From the NCBI GenBank assembly GCA_928724745.1, contig CAKMXJ010000003.1, positions 434,001-498,000 of the forward strand: a stretch of DNA of 64,000 nt. The letters are read 5' to 3'. The translations under genes were made by a program, and so were the position numbers. Within the stretch, counting starts at the first letter, position 1; each line of letters starts with the position of its first letter. The DNA comes from Anthracocystis setariae (taxonomy: Eukaryota; Basidiomycota; Ustilaginomycetes; Ustilaginales; Ustilaginaceae). Shown in pieces: positions 10,544 through 20,989 of this stretch. The notes beneath the pieces are model-generated. The model saw nothing but the letters and a program-made list of their open reading frames with translations. It was not told the DNA's origin and ran no database searches.

Positions 10544-12123
10544 ATGTTGGACCTGTCAGTGGAAGAACTGACGCAGATCAGGGCGCAGTTTCCAGCACTT
10601 GTTGCTGCCGATTCCCCCAACACGCCTGCTAGCGGCTACAGTGAGTCACCCCTTTCCCCTCACCACGCTTCAGTCCCTTGAATTACCTTCAATGGAACTA
10701 AAGTATGCTGACTCTGTCCCCTGATTGCTTGCTTGCTTGCTTGTTTGTTTGTTTGGTAGTCTATGCCGAGAACGCGGGTGGTTCGCAGGTGTTGGCGTCG
10801 GTTGCGGTGTCGATTTCAGACTATCTGTTGAAGAGCAATGTTCAGATGGCCGCGTATCCTCTGGCCAAGGTGGCGGAGGCGAGGGTGTCGTTGGGTTCGT
10901 GTGCGGCTGCGGTTTTGTTGGGAGCCGAGAGTGCCGATGATGTTATGATCGGTCAGAGCGCTACGCAGTTGGTGTTCAGTCTTTCGCTCATGATCGAGAC
11001 TCGGGTCATGGCGGACCGAAAAGCTGGAAGGCCAACATGGAATGAGGGAGACGAAATCATCCTCTCAGATGCAGACCATGAAACCAATCGAGGAGCTTGG
11101 ACTAGACTCGCTACCAACCTCGGCCTCACGATCAAACACTGGAACGTCACACCCACTCGAACCTCTGGAAACAACCCCTTCGCCGTAACCCTCGATCCCA
11201 ACGTCCTCGAAGCACTCGTTTCAGACAAGACTCGTCTGCTTGCGTTTACGGCGTGTTCGAATCTCCTCGGTGCATTCACGGATATGCGTGCAGCTGTGGA
11301 CAAGGTGAGGAAAGTGTCGCCGAAGGCGGTCGTTGCAGTGGACTGTGTGGCCTTCGCTCCCCACCGTGGGATCAAGCCGATGGAGTGGGATGTGGATGTA
11401 GCGTTCTTCAGCCTATATAAGACGTACGGTGCACACGTGGGTGCCATGTACATCGCCCCGCGCATCAAACACTCGTCGCTACAGCAGCTCAACCATTTCT
11501 TTCTCCGAAACAACCCTCACGCTCCAGGCATGTATGCGTTCCAGACGAGCTCGGTGCAGTACGAACTGAACCACTCGATCAGCGCGGTGGGGGATTACCT
11601 CGTCTCCCTCGGCGTCGGGAAGATCGGCAATGTCAAGGTCGATTGGAACGCGGTGCTCGGGCTGACAACCATGGGGGAGGGGGAAGGGAGGGTGAGGGTG
11701 ACGATGACGAGGGGTGAGGTGGATGATGCACTTACGCGGGCGTATGCCAAGATCGCAGCGCACGAAGCCAGGCTCATGGGAGTGTTGATTTCTTTCCTCA
11801 AGTCGTGCGCGTCCAAGGGAGTGAGGATTGTCGGTCCCGAGGAGTGCGATTCGACCAGCCGCGCTCCCACGGTAGCGTTCTGCATCGTCGATCAGGACGG
11901 TAAGCATCGCAAGGGGAGTAGCAAGGCAATCCACACAGCACTCGTAGAGAACAGCAAGGTGGGCGCTCAACAGGGTCACATGTACGCGCACAAACTCGTC
12001 GAATCGCTCGATCTCGATCTGGCAGACGGAGTCGTCAGACTCTCCTTCGTCCACTACAACACCGTTGACGAAGTCAGCTCCACAGTCCAACTGCTCGACA
12101 CTGTGTTTGATAGGTTGCTCTAA
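10544..12123 (+). CDS. cysteine desulfurase-like PLP-dependent enzyme (class V aminotransferase)
   Basis: The gene has two exons, 10544-10640 and 10760-12123, joined across a 119-bp intron with a GTGAGT donor and a TAG acceptor. The joined product is 486 residues. The join is supported because exon 1 ends SGY and exon 2 continues IYAENAGGSQ, the substrate-side motif of the class. Further marks are SDADHETNRGAW (about 135-146, the PLP-stacking His), AVDCVAFAPH (Asp near 227) and SLYKTYGAH with the likely Schiff-base Lys near 253. It most resembles the SufS-subfamily cysteine desulfurase-like proteins of unknown substrate rather than Nfs1, as there is no mitochondrial presequence and no obvious C-terminal catalytic Cys loop. 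The substrate is therefore unknown. It ends 54 bp from the converging zinc-finger gene at 12177. Confidence 0.85.
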
Positions 12124-12176
12124 AGGAGGTTTTTGTAGTCGTGTGTTGACGGTATCGCGAATGGGAGGTGGGATGT

Positions 12177-12570
12177 TTATGCGGTGAAGGAGGATTCGGG
12201 AGGACAAGTGTCCTTAGGATGTTTATTGTCAAAGTGTTCCTTCAACACTTTATAGTTCTGCAATAACGTATGGGAGGTAGAGCGAATCTTTCAGTCCTGT
12301 CCGTCCTCTCTGCTGTTTTTCGATTGTGATAGGGTACTTACGGGATTTTGTCCCTTGCATGTGGGACAAGTGAACTTCAACCCCTTCTGTCTGGCCTCAC
12401 CCAACTGCGACTTTCCACCTGCCTGTCCCGCCGCTTTCTTCTTAGCCGCCTCCTGCGCCTGCTGCTTAGCGTGTCCTCGAACCTATCCCAAACCCCCCAA
12501 AACAGTAGCAACTTCAGTAACCCGCCCTTCTTAACAATCCAAATCCCCAAAGGAGGAGTCCACTCACCAT
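12177..12570 (-). CDS. small ZNF706-like C2H2 zinc-finger protein, three exons
   Basis: This gene was found by reading splice signals on the minus strand: exon 1 is 12570-12568 (only the ATG), exon 2 is 12482-12342 and exon 3 is 12257-12177. Donors are GTGAGT and GTAAGT; acceptors are ATAG and GCAG. The product is 74 residues. Residues 2-35 are a basic Gln/Ala/Lys-rich segment (VRGHAKQQAQEAAKKK). One C2H2 finger follows, FTCPTCKGQNP joined to NYKVLKEHFDNKHPKD, so the intron splits the finger between its Cys and His pairs. The layout matches the ZNF706/SERF-like family conserved from fungi to human, whose members are implicated in protein aggregation and stem-cell control; the role in fungi is unclear. 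It converges with the PLP-enzyme gene. Confidence 0.88.
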
Positions 12571-13084
12571 GATTGTCGATGCACTAAAGCAACCCATCCA
12601 AACCCACAAACCCCCCCAAACCCCAACACAAATATTAATAAATGGTGATGTCTTCCGATATCCGAGGGAAAAAAAAAAAACAACAACATCATCATCATCA
12701 TCCCAATTTCTAAGCCTCAATTTCCAATCCCCCCGCTTTTTTTTTTTTTTTTTTTTTTTTTTCACATCATATTATCTCACCCACACATCCTGAGAGAGAA
12801 ACAAAGTGTGCCCATAATTTCCACCAGCATACCAACAAACATCTGACGCACGACCCGAGAAGAGCCATCAAATTGGGGCATAAAAAAACACCATTACAAT
12901 AAAGAAGAAAGAAGAAGAAGAAGAAAAAAAAGAAGAAGAAAAGAGGGGAAAAAAAGGTCTTGACAACTACTGAAATACAACACGCTCGAACTTCCGTGAT
13001 ACGATCCTACTGATAGCATAGCATAGCACAGGGAAGAAAGAAAAAAAAAAGGAGGCGGGAAGAATGGGGGGTGGGGTGTCTTGC
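12571..13084. other. intergenic region with homopolymer tracts
   Basis: This stretch is upstream of the small zinc-finger gene and downstream of the Nrg1-like gene. It holds an A run near 12669-12679, a CATCAT-type patch, a run of about 25 T from 12738, and A/G-rich tracts at 12898-12956 and 13034-13060. No gene is seen. Confidence 0.65.
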
Positions 13085-15133
13085 TCACCATCTCCTAGCT
13101 GGAGGATTCAACGGTGGCAGGGTGTTTTTAGGCTCCGCTGTTAGCCCGCTCCTCAGCGAGGACGACATGGTCTTGCGATCAAGATCCATGACATCCTCAC
13201 CTCCGCCTCGCGCCGAAGAGATGGGCGGCAGCGACGAGGCGTAGTTGGTCGAGCGATCCGAACTGTACGGATGTTGGTAAGCTGCCGATGCTGCGGTGCT
13301 ACCCATCAGACGACCACGGGCCGAAAGCGACGCGGCAGCTGAAGACGAGCTGGCAGCCGAACTGAGCTTGTCCAGCGCCGACGCAGCGATTCCTTCCGGA
13401 ACAGAGTAAGCGCTGGATGTCGGGCTCGACTTGGGGCTCTGAGACGAGCGTGCGGACGGCACCACCGAGACGGGCGCCGAAGCAGCATTGACTCGCGAGG
13501 CGGGTAGCGGTGGAGGCAGCGTCGCAACGCTCGGTGTCGGTCCCGGCCTGTCCCGCTGGCTGCTGCTGGTCGAAATGCTTCGGCGGTGATAGTCGGCGGG
13601 CGACTCGAATTCGGATCGCCTCTCCTCGGAACGAGGTGGCACCGAACCGCTCAGCTCAGGATCCAGCGATGCCGAGCCCATTCGCGAAGCGGGATCATAG
13701 ACATCTCGTCGATGTGGCGATACCGAAACAGTCGAACGAGGGTATCCTGGTGCGAAGCGAGCGTCGATGTACGGAGATTGACCTTGGTTCCAAGCGGCAG
13801 GAGGAGCCGAGGCAGGATAGGCACCAGGGAGGCTCGCATCGCGTCCAAATGGTGCTGGCGGCGCAGGGTCGCGGTAGTGAGCATCGTAAGGTGAATTCTG
13901 GGGAGGTAACGACAGACGTCCCTGCTTCATCTGCGTCGACCAGTAATCACCCGGGGCTTCGTAGTGAGGGTCCAGACCCGAGCCGGGCATGCTGGATTCC
14001 CTGTTCAACCGCGCGTCATCCATCGAAGACGGTGATGCGCTGCGATCATCATCAAGACGAAGCGATTCGCGTCGACTCCGAGGCATGCCCACCATTCGTT
14101 CGACGGTTTCGCCCTTCTTTCGGCCGTGCTGATCCTTGACTTCATGAACAACGGCGATGGCGGTGCCTTCTTCGAGCGCCCTGCGTCCGAGTTCGGCTTT
14201 TGCTTCCGCCTCGGCGTCGGCGGCGTCGAGGTCCAGATGATCGAGCTCAAGCTGTGCTGCTGCGTCTCGGGCTTGTGCTGACTGAGATGCGCGTCCCTTG
14301 GGATGCAAGATGTGGGTTCGGTAGTGTTGCAGGCTGTTGTCCTGGCGAGAGAAGCGAGCTTTGCAACCAGGGAAGGTGCAACGGTACGGTTTCTGACCGG
14401 TGTGGATGCGGTTGTGACGAGCGGCATGACCGCTGGTGGAGAAAGTTTTGTCGCATCCGGGATGTTGGCATGGGTAGCGCTTCTTGCCCCCGATGGTGAT
14501 GGCGCCCGAGCCGCTGTCCTTGCCGGTGCGTTTGGTCATGGTGCTCATGTGAGAGTTGGCTGCGTCACCGTATGGCATGGTGCGGTGGTCAAAAGGGTGC
14601 ATGCTCTCCGAGCTGCTGCTCGAAGAACGACGACTGTAATCGTTAGGGTCCAGATAGGCCCCCGGTCGATCCCAATGACTTGGTGGATAGATGCCCGTCG
14701 CTGACGGCGGAGGCAGAGGCTCACCGGTGCGAATTCCTACTGGATGAGGTGGGGAAGAAACGTGATTGCCGCGAAGAACCTTGTGTCCCTGCAGACCTCG
14801 ATGGGAGGCAGGGTATTCACCAGGAACTTCGATGCGCGGCAACCGAGTAGGTTCAGGATAGCTCCTGTGCTTTGACGCCCTACTGTCGTAGGAGTAGTCG
14901 ATAGAGGTGGGTGGAGAGGTTGAGGCAGTGGAGCGGTCGCCACTGCGTAGTAATGATTCTGTAGATGAGGTTGAATCGAAGGCAGAATGGGACATGCTTG
15001 TCGGGGAATGTTGAAAACGCGTGTAGGGTATGTCCGAAAAACCAGAAGTTTGCTCGGTGTCACGCGGCGGTGGAGCACGGTCGTTTAGCAAAGAAACGAC
15101 GCCTCCGGCAGATGGTAGAGAGAATGATCCCAT
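13085..15133 (-). CDS. Nrg1-like C2H2 zinc-finger transcription factor
   Basis: This 682-residue protein has two adjacent C2H2 fingers. Finger 1 uses Cys222, Cys227, His240 and His244 (PCQHPGCDKTFSTSGHAARH) and finger 2 uses Cys252, Cys257, His270 and His274 (ending FSRQDNSLQHYRTH). The TSGHAARHNRIHTG linker and the RQDN-LQHYRTH helix are typical of the Nrg1/Nrg2 group, which in yeast recruits Tup1-Ssn6 to repress glucose- and stress-regulated genes. The rest is Ser/Pro/Arg-rich and probably disordered, with an acidic Ala-rich stretch just after the fingers. The start (MGSFSLPSAGG) is the first ATG of the frame. The last codons read R-R-W-stop across a GTGAGC that could instead be a splice donor, so a further 3' exon is possible. 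The target genes are unknown. Confidence 0.82.
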   Translation of the reverse strand: MGSFSLPSAGGVVSLLNDRAPPPRDTEQTSGFSDIPYTRFQHSPTSMSHSAFDSTSSTESLLRSGDRSTASTSPPTSIDYSYDSRASKHRSYPEPTRLPRIEVPGEYPASHRGLQGHKVLRGNHVSSPPHPVGIRTGEPLPPPSATGIYPPSHWDRPGAYLDPNDYSRRSSSSSSESMHPFDHRTMPYGDAANSHMSTMTKRTGKDSGSGAITIGGKKRYPCQHPGCDKTFSTSGHAARHNRIHTGQKPYRCTFPGCKARFSRQDNSLQHYRTHILHPKGRASQSAQARDAAAQLELDHLDLDAADAEAEAKAELGRRALEEGTAIAVVHEVKDQHGRKKGETVERMVGMPRSRRESLRLDDDRSASPSSMDDARLNRESSMPGSGLDPHYEAPGDYWSTQMKQGRLSLPPQNSPYDAHYRDPAPPAPFGRDASLPGAYPASAPPAAWNQGQSPYIDARFAPGYPRSTVSVSPHRRDVYDPASRMGSASLDPELSGSVPPRSEERRSEFESPADYHRRSISTSSSQRDRPGPTPSVATLPPPLPASRVNAASAPVSVVPSARSSQSPKSSPTSSAYSVPEGIAASALDKLSSAASSSSAAASLSARGRLMGSTAASAAYQHPYSSDRSTNYASSLPPISSARGGGEDVMDLDRKTMSSSLRSGLTAEPKNTLPPLNPPARRW

Positions 15134-15366
15134 AAAGGAGCGATGAAACGCACAAGTTGGGGGATGGAGTCGATGAAGATGGAACGTGAGGTGAATGCGA
15201 ATGTGACAGTTACGGAAAAACTGTTACAAGCACACTTATGGCAAAACCCGTCTTCCCTTGAGAGTGAGAGAACGTGTATATGACAGGAAACGTCGGTGGT
15301 TCGCAAATGGCGTGAAGGGCAAAGTCGAAGGCGTGGCGATGAAGCTGATGTCGAAGCTGAGCCTAA

Positions 15367-15393
15367 AGAGAGAGAGAGAGAGAGAGAGAGAGA
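15367..15393. repeat. AG dinucleotide repeat
   Basis: A pure AG tract of about 27 bases, 230 bp upstream of the Nrg1-like start codon on its 5' side. On the transcript strand it is CT-rich. Confidence 0.95.
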
Positions 15394-16242
15394 TTGGTCG
15401 TCTGGTGTACAGAAGGATTGCTGGTGATGACCGAATATGTGTGATGATCTACTTCGACATGCGAATGGATGCGATGGACTCGAAGAGCGGACGAGAAAGA
15501 CTATGTCGAGGAGATAGTCTAACGAGAAAGTGCTGGCTTGTAAGTCGACTGTAGATTGAACGTCGTTTGACGGCGGTGTTTATCGATATAGTAACGAGGT
15601 GCGTTTACGGATGGTGATGATGGTGGAAGGGGAGGAGGAGGATCGCTACAAGGAAGAAAGACAAGATCGCAACAGCGTTGGAGCCAGAGCGATGGTGATC
15701 GTACGGGACGAGGCTTGGAGGGTTGGGGAGTAGAACGCTAGGTTGGTACACAGAGGGCAATCAATCTGTGCAGAACCTGGGTCTAGATAGCACCCTAGCT
15801 AAAGTTGGCAATGATGCGAGGCGGAGGTGGAACCGTGTGACGACAGCTGATACGGTTGCAGAAGAGAGACAGGGTCAGGAGTAGCCACGAGAATTGGCAG
15901 ACCAACGACCCGGCGTTTATGCGACGGAGCAATTGCTGTGCGGCGTCCAGACGAGGAGAGAGAGGACAGACAAGTCTCAGAAGGCCAAGAGGAGCACCGG
16001 CGATTCTGGACAACAGTGAGGAGGAAGATGACTTTGAATGCCGCACAGGGATAGCGACGACCAAAAAAAAAAGACAGTTGATCAAGAGCGTTGTCGTCTC
16101 TGTGTTGTGGTGATGGGACGGAGGGATCGTCTTCGGTCCGACTCTATGGCAAGGCGAAAGAGCACAGAGGCAAGACGAAGAGGCAGGTGGGGAGTGTGTA
16201 CGCTTTTGGAAAAGAGCTGGAGGATGAGGTCACGTCGTGGTC

Positions 16243-16245
<3 letters not shown>

Positions 16246-16301
<56 letters not shown>
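16246..16301. repeat. long AG dinucleotide repeat
   Basis: A pure AG tract of about 56 bases, the longest simple repeat in the window. It sits 1.1 kb upstream of the Nrg1-like gene and reads as CT on that gene's coding strand. Confidence 0.95.
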
Positions 16302-16305
<4 letters not shown>

Positions 16306-19300
16306 AGATGAGGACAAGCAAGGGTGTTGCAAGGCCGATCGTGTTCCAGGGCGCAAGGCGACAGTGGAACAGGGAGAGCTAGATTGAGTAGACGATGACG
16401 AAAGAGGATGTTGGGAATAGGCAAAGGCAAAGGCAAAGGCGAACAGGGTCTAGCGTGGCTTGAGACGACGACGGACCGGTCAAAACGGCAGGGTCTTGTC
16501 AGCCACGACGACGGAAGAGTTTGTGCCAGAGCCGTCCTTAGCAACAAGAGGGATGGAGCCAAAGATGGAAAATGGGTCAAGGTCGATTGGCTGTTGTAAA
16601 CGAAGAGGATCGCATCCGAAGTAGAAGCAGAGGAGGAGGAGGGAAAGAGAAAATGGGTTGGGTGAGGGCAAATGCGAACCCTCGATGAAGCACGGGCAGA
16701 GAGTGGACCCAGGCAAGAGAGAGGGAAGCGGAAGGGAGGGAGGAAAGGAAGGGAGAAAGGGGCAGTAGGCGCAGAGGCAAAGGCAAAGCCGCAGCGAGCA
16801 GCGAGCAGCGACGGCGATGACGATTATGCTGATGCCTATGATTATGAGGGGGAAAGGACGATGATGCTGATGATGATGATGATCAAAAATGATGCAGGGA
16901 AAGGAAAAAAAAAGAAAAAAAAAACGGGCCAGGGTGCAGATCCACACAGAGCGACGGACGCATTGGGCCCTTGGCAGAGCCGTAATCGTACCGCACAGAG
17001 TATTGAACTGTACCGTGTAATTTTCCTGGACAGCAAGGGGGGCAGGATCAGGATCAGGAGCAGGAGCAGGAGAGCAGGAACACAAGCAGCCAACCCAAAT
17101 TGCATACGAGCGTCAGGGTCAAACAGGGTTCAACAGAGTTTGTTGTTCAGGGTTAGCAGCGTCGTGATTCGAACCTAGAAGAACAAGAGGAAGAAAACAA
17201 AAAAGAAGCGGAAGAACAAGGAGCAAAGCCAGATTGGGGCACGCGAGCCAAGCAACGCGACAGCCCACATACCCACCCAACCTCCCACCGCTCGGATAGC
17301 ATCAAAAACAAAGTGGTCAGGGTCATGAGACGCATTGGCAGCAATGCGATGTCGGTGCCCATTGGCTCTGATTGACACAACGATCGGGCGGGTGCCCCGA
17401 GCGGAAAGGCCGGTCGACGAGAAAAAAAAAAAAGAAAAAGAAAAAAAGACGGAAATTCCGCTCTTCCCCTGTACAGTAGTACCCTATGCATTACAGTGCT
17501 GAACAGTACTGTAGGACAGGAGTATACAGAGGTAACCGTGCGGTATGCGTTTTGCATTTTCGATACAGTTTCCGATTTTGTAGCGAGGTGCATCTCTCCG
17601 ATTGCTATGGCCAGAGAATTCCGTTTGCTTCCATCGAAAGTGAGACTACAGTCAGTACAATGTAATCTTCTGTACAGTGCAAACAAGGCTCTTTTCCCTT
17701 TGTAACCCTAAATGCTGCACGAGGCACAGTTGTGCCAAGGCAATCTCCTCCGCTGTACGGGTTTGGTCGTGGCGCCGAAGATTCACCGTACAGCGCATTA
17801 CAGTACGGTCAGGGCCCCAATTTAACCTCTGATTGGACAGCTGCAGGGTCAAGGAGGGTGCGTGGCGTGTGTGTGGGTGTGTGCGTGCGTGCGTGCCGCC
17901 GTCCGTCAGCGGTTGCAGCTTGCCCGCGAGCTTGGGGAATCAAAAATTTTCTCTCTCCTTCGCCCCACCCCCCCACTGCACTGGACTGTACTTCACTGCC
18001 GTTCGAAAGCTCCTTGTCCAATTTGAACGCCTGCCTGCCTGCCGGTCTCGACCAATTCAAGCAGATCAGATCAGATTCCAGGCTTGCACCATTTCAGCGC
18101 GACAACGATTGCCTGTGTGTCTAACGTGTCCTCGAGAACGCAGCCAAAACGAGACAAGGTCTAGTTCAATAGTGTGCTGTGCTGTAGTGTTCCTATTTTG
18201 CATTTTGAACCCCGCTGCTCAAGCGAAGTGATGTGATGTATGGCGCCGCCGACGGCGACTTGGCGTGAAGATGGTTTCAAACTGGCTGCCTCTAGCCCAG
18301 CATCTTCATGTGCTGGAATCATTCGCAGCGATAAGCAGTCGGTTAATGTATGCTGTACTGTTCAGTAGCTCACGCCGACTAGAGTTGATTGGTGTCTGTC
18401 TACACATGGTTCGATGCGTACTTGTTCGTAAGGTGTTGGTTTAGACTTTAACGCTGACGGTCAGAGCCGGAAACAATACACTAGCTCGGGTTGAGCAACT
18501 TTTCACCTTCTACTGTACTTGGAAGCAGCCCAACGATGCAGGCAACTGTACTGCTGTACTGTACAGTACAAGCCGCTGGCCGACTGTGCAGGTTTGAAAC
18601 GGCCAAGCAGCCATCTGAGGCAAGCTGCGTTCGATCAGAGAAGGCGAGGGAGGGTTCGAGTCCGACGGGCTCGGCCTGGTTAGCGCTCTCTTGTGTTTAG
18701 AGTTCCTTGACCCTTGTTTGGACCCTGGCGACTATGCACTGTACTGCCAATTTTAGGCTGCCAGCTGCAGCCCACCTTGGCTGCAAGAGCGATTTCAAGT
18801 GATCCTCGCTTTTCTCAAACGAAACTACTACACTGTACAGCACACTGCAGCATTTCGCAAGCCTAAGGCGGAGTTTTCCACTTTCGCAGTGATCTTGCCT
18901 CCGCCCGCTGTTGTCTCGTTACAGTAGAGTACAGTATTGTAGTAGCACGCTCTGCACCTACGACAAACTCTTCAGGGTCAAACACTCACTCTGCCGACTC
19001 TGATCTGCTACCTGCCAACGCGCTGATGAGCCAGGATCGGGAGCAAGGCGATGATGGATATGGCAGTTGTGAGCGCAGCGCGGCCTTGCAATGGAGACAG
19101 GCACGCTTCTTCAGAATTGTAACCACTCGACACTCTGTTCTTTAATTTTGACATCATCTGGCATCGGTCACCTCCCCGCCTTGCCAACAATGTATCGTGT
19201 CTACATGATTTATTCCGAACCAAACCAGTGCTCTGCCTTCAATGAGGCAGGCTAGCTAGCTATTATGGAAGGTTTGTCCGTCAACGATTTTTTTTTTCCC

Positions 19301-20989
19301 ATTGTTCTTTGCGAATGACAAGGCCATGCCTCGGTGTTCGCCTGTCCATCCGAGCACAATACATTACGGTACAGTACGCTTTCAGGAGATGGCTCGCAGT
19401 ATAAGGCCATAAAGTGGCACACGATCGTGGTGACATGCTGACAAGACGGCGGCGACTAATTTAAGGCATAAATATCATGCAACATGGTTGGCGATTCGGG
19501 AGGTTTGCAATATAGTATCGGAGCAGCCCGCACTCAGGTGTGGGAAAGGCATTTGCGACACTAGCTACAGTATCGCAACTGCACTTTGCAAGAATTGCCA
19601 GCCAAGGAGGCCTGCGCATACGGTCGAGCGCAAAAGATGTACCTTAGGTCCACACCACGTCACCTCATATGGCATACCATAGCCTACTGTGAACTGTCTG
19701 AACTAGCTGCAACTAGCCAAATGGTGCTGTTCAAAAGCATGCAGAAATGGGTCTATGGCGGCCTTCTTCGATATGAGCGGGTAACAAATGCGTTCGGGTT
19801 CAAGAAACTGGGTCGCTACCGATCGTCGCGATTTCAAGCCTGGAGATCGGAAAGGGCAGCATTATTTTATTAATAGAGGGGGATTTTTTTTTTTTTTCGG
19901 ACGCACAACCACCGTCTGCTGCTTGCTCAAGAGCGAGAGCCAAAATTTGTTCCCGACCATCGGACCCTGACCTAGACACACTGACTGCACCATTCACGAT
20001 TCGAGTTCCAACCATCCTCTCGAGTCGTACACCAACGCACTGCATGCTGTTTCACTGCAATCCTCCATGAGCCCTTGTCTCAATCCTGCTGTACTGTAGT
20101 GCGCATCTCACAAATCTGTTTTGACCAGACATGCGGTACAGTGCAGCAGACCAGCTCCCCAGGGTTGATCGACGAGAAGTGTGGCAGCTTTGACATTCAT
20201 TGACTCACGCAAGGGGAATCTTAAGACCGCTACCAAACGCACTGTACAGTGCAGTAGTTTGCTGCGATAGACGGGGTTGCAGGACTGTATATTGTTCGAC
20301 ACCGGATCGAAACAAGTGCGTCCACGTGATGATGCCTAGACCTCAATCGCATCGACCACCGGTCAAACCCATCCCGTTTTACCCCCCTCATCCGCATCGT
20401 CCAAAGACATAAACAGCGGCCCCTCGGTGATCCTTCAACTCGCCCAAATATCCCTGCAGTAAGATAAGGTAAAATCAGGCCAGACTGGAATGGATGCTTC
20501 GACTGTGACTATCGCGCGGCTCGTACTGAGTACTGTAGTAGCACATTATTTTGAACGTGGTGCAAACCCCGAAAACGCAGGGTCGTGACGATCGTAACGC
20601 AAGGCACGATCGGTACGTAGCCGAACCCAAAAACGCTGAGTGCGGTCTCTAGCTTGATTTTCCATCTCCCATTCCGATTCAGACTCGGCGTCCAAGCACA
20701 TCCCCCAACCCATCTCGGCACTGCAAGCAGCAACATCGGCAGACCTTCGATGGTCACAGCCAAGAACACTCAGACCAGTTGGGCAAACTACCACGCAAAC
20801 TTAAACGTTTCATTCGGTGACAAGATACGTACAAAAAAGGAATTCTTTCTTTGGCTATGAAAACCGTCCAGAGCTGCTGCTGCTTGTGGACTTGGACTTT
20901 GATAGTAGGCTGTTCATGTACAGTGTCTGCGCTTTTACGATACTTGTGTCGGAAAAGAACAGAAACGAGGAGATCGGAAGCATACTAGT

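Larger units (their letters stand above)
15134..20989. other. unusually long gene-free region
   Basis: About 5.9 kb with no convincing gene on either strand. The part nearest the Nrg1-like gene (15134-17180) is purine-rich on the plus strand, with two AG repeats and many G/A runs, and could be a long 5' leader or promoter. The part from about 17460 to 20540 carries at least 18 copies of the TGTAC/GTACA-cored motif. A pyrimidine-rich patch lies near 17940-17975 and a T run near 19886-19898. The frames here are short, biased in composition and unlike any family. Confidence 0.6.

Noticed and set aside
16480..17085. 201-codon minus-strand frame with Leu/Pro/Phe-rich sequence
   Set aside because: Produced by translating purine-rich repeats; low complexity and no similarity.
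17155..17180. possible minus-strand tRNA T-arm (GGTTCGAATC)
   Set aside because: The T-stem does not pair and no cloverleaf can be drawn around it.
17153..17686. 177-codon minus-strand frame in the long gene-free region
   Set aside because: No domain, no supporting splice or codon pattern, and it includes a homopolymer-derived Phe/Leu run.
18640..18680. possible tRNA, because GGTTCGAGTCC resembles a B box
   Set aside because: The five bases on each side of the loop do not pair and no A box or acceptor stem fits.
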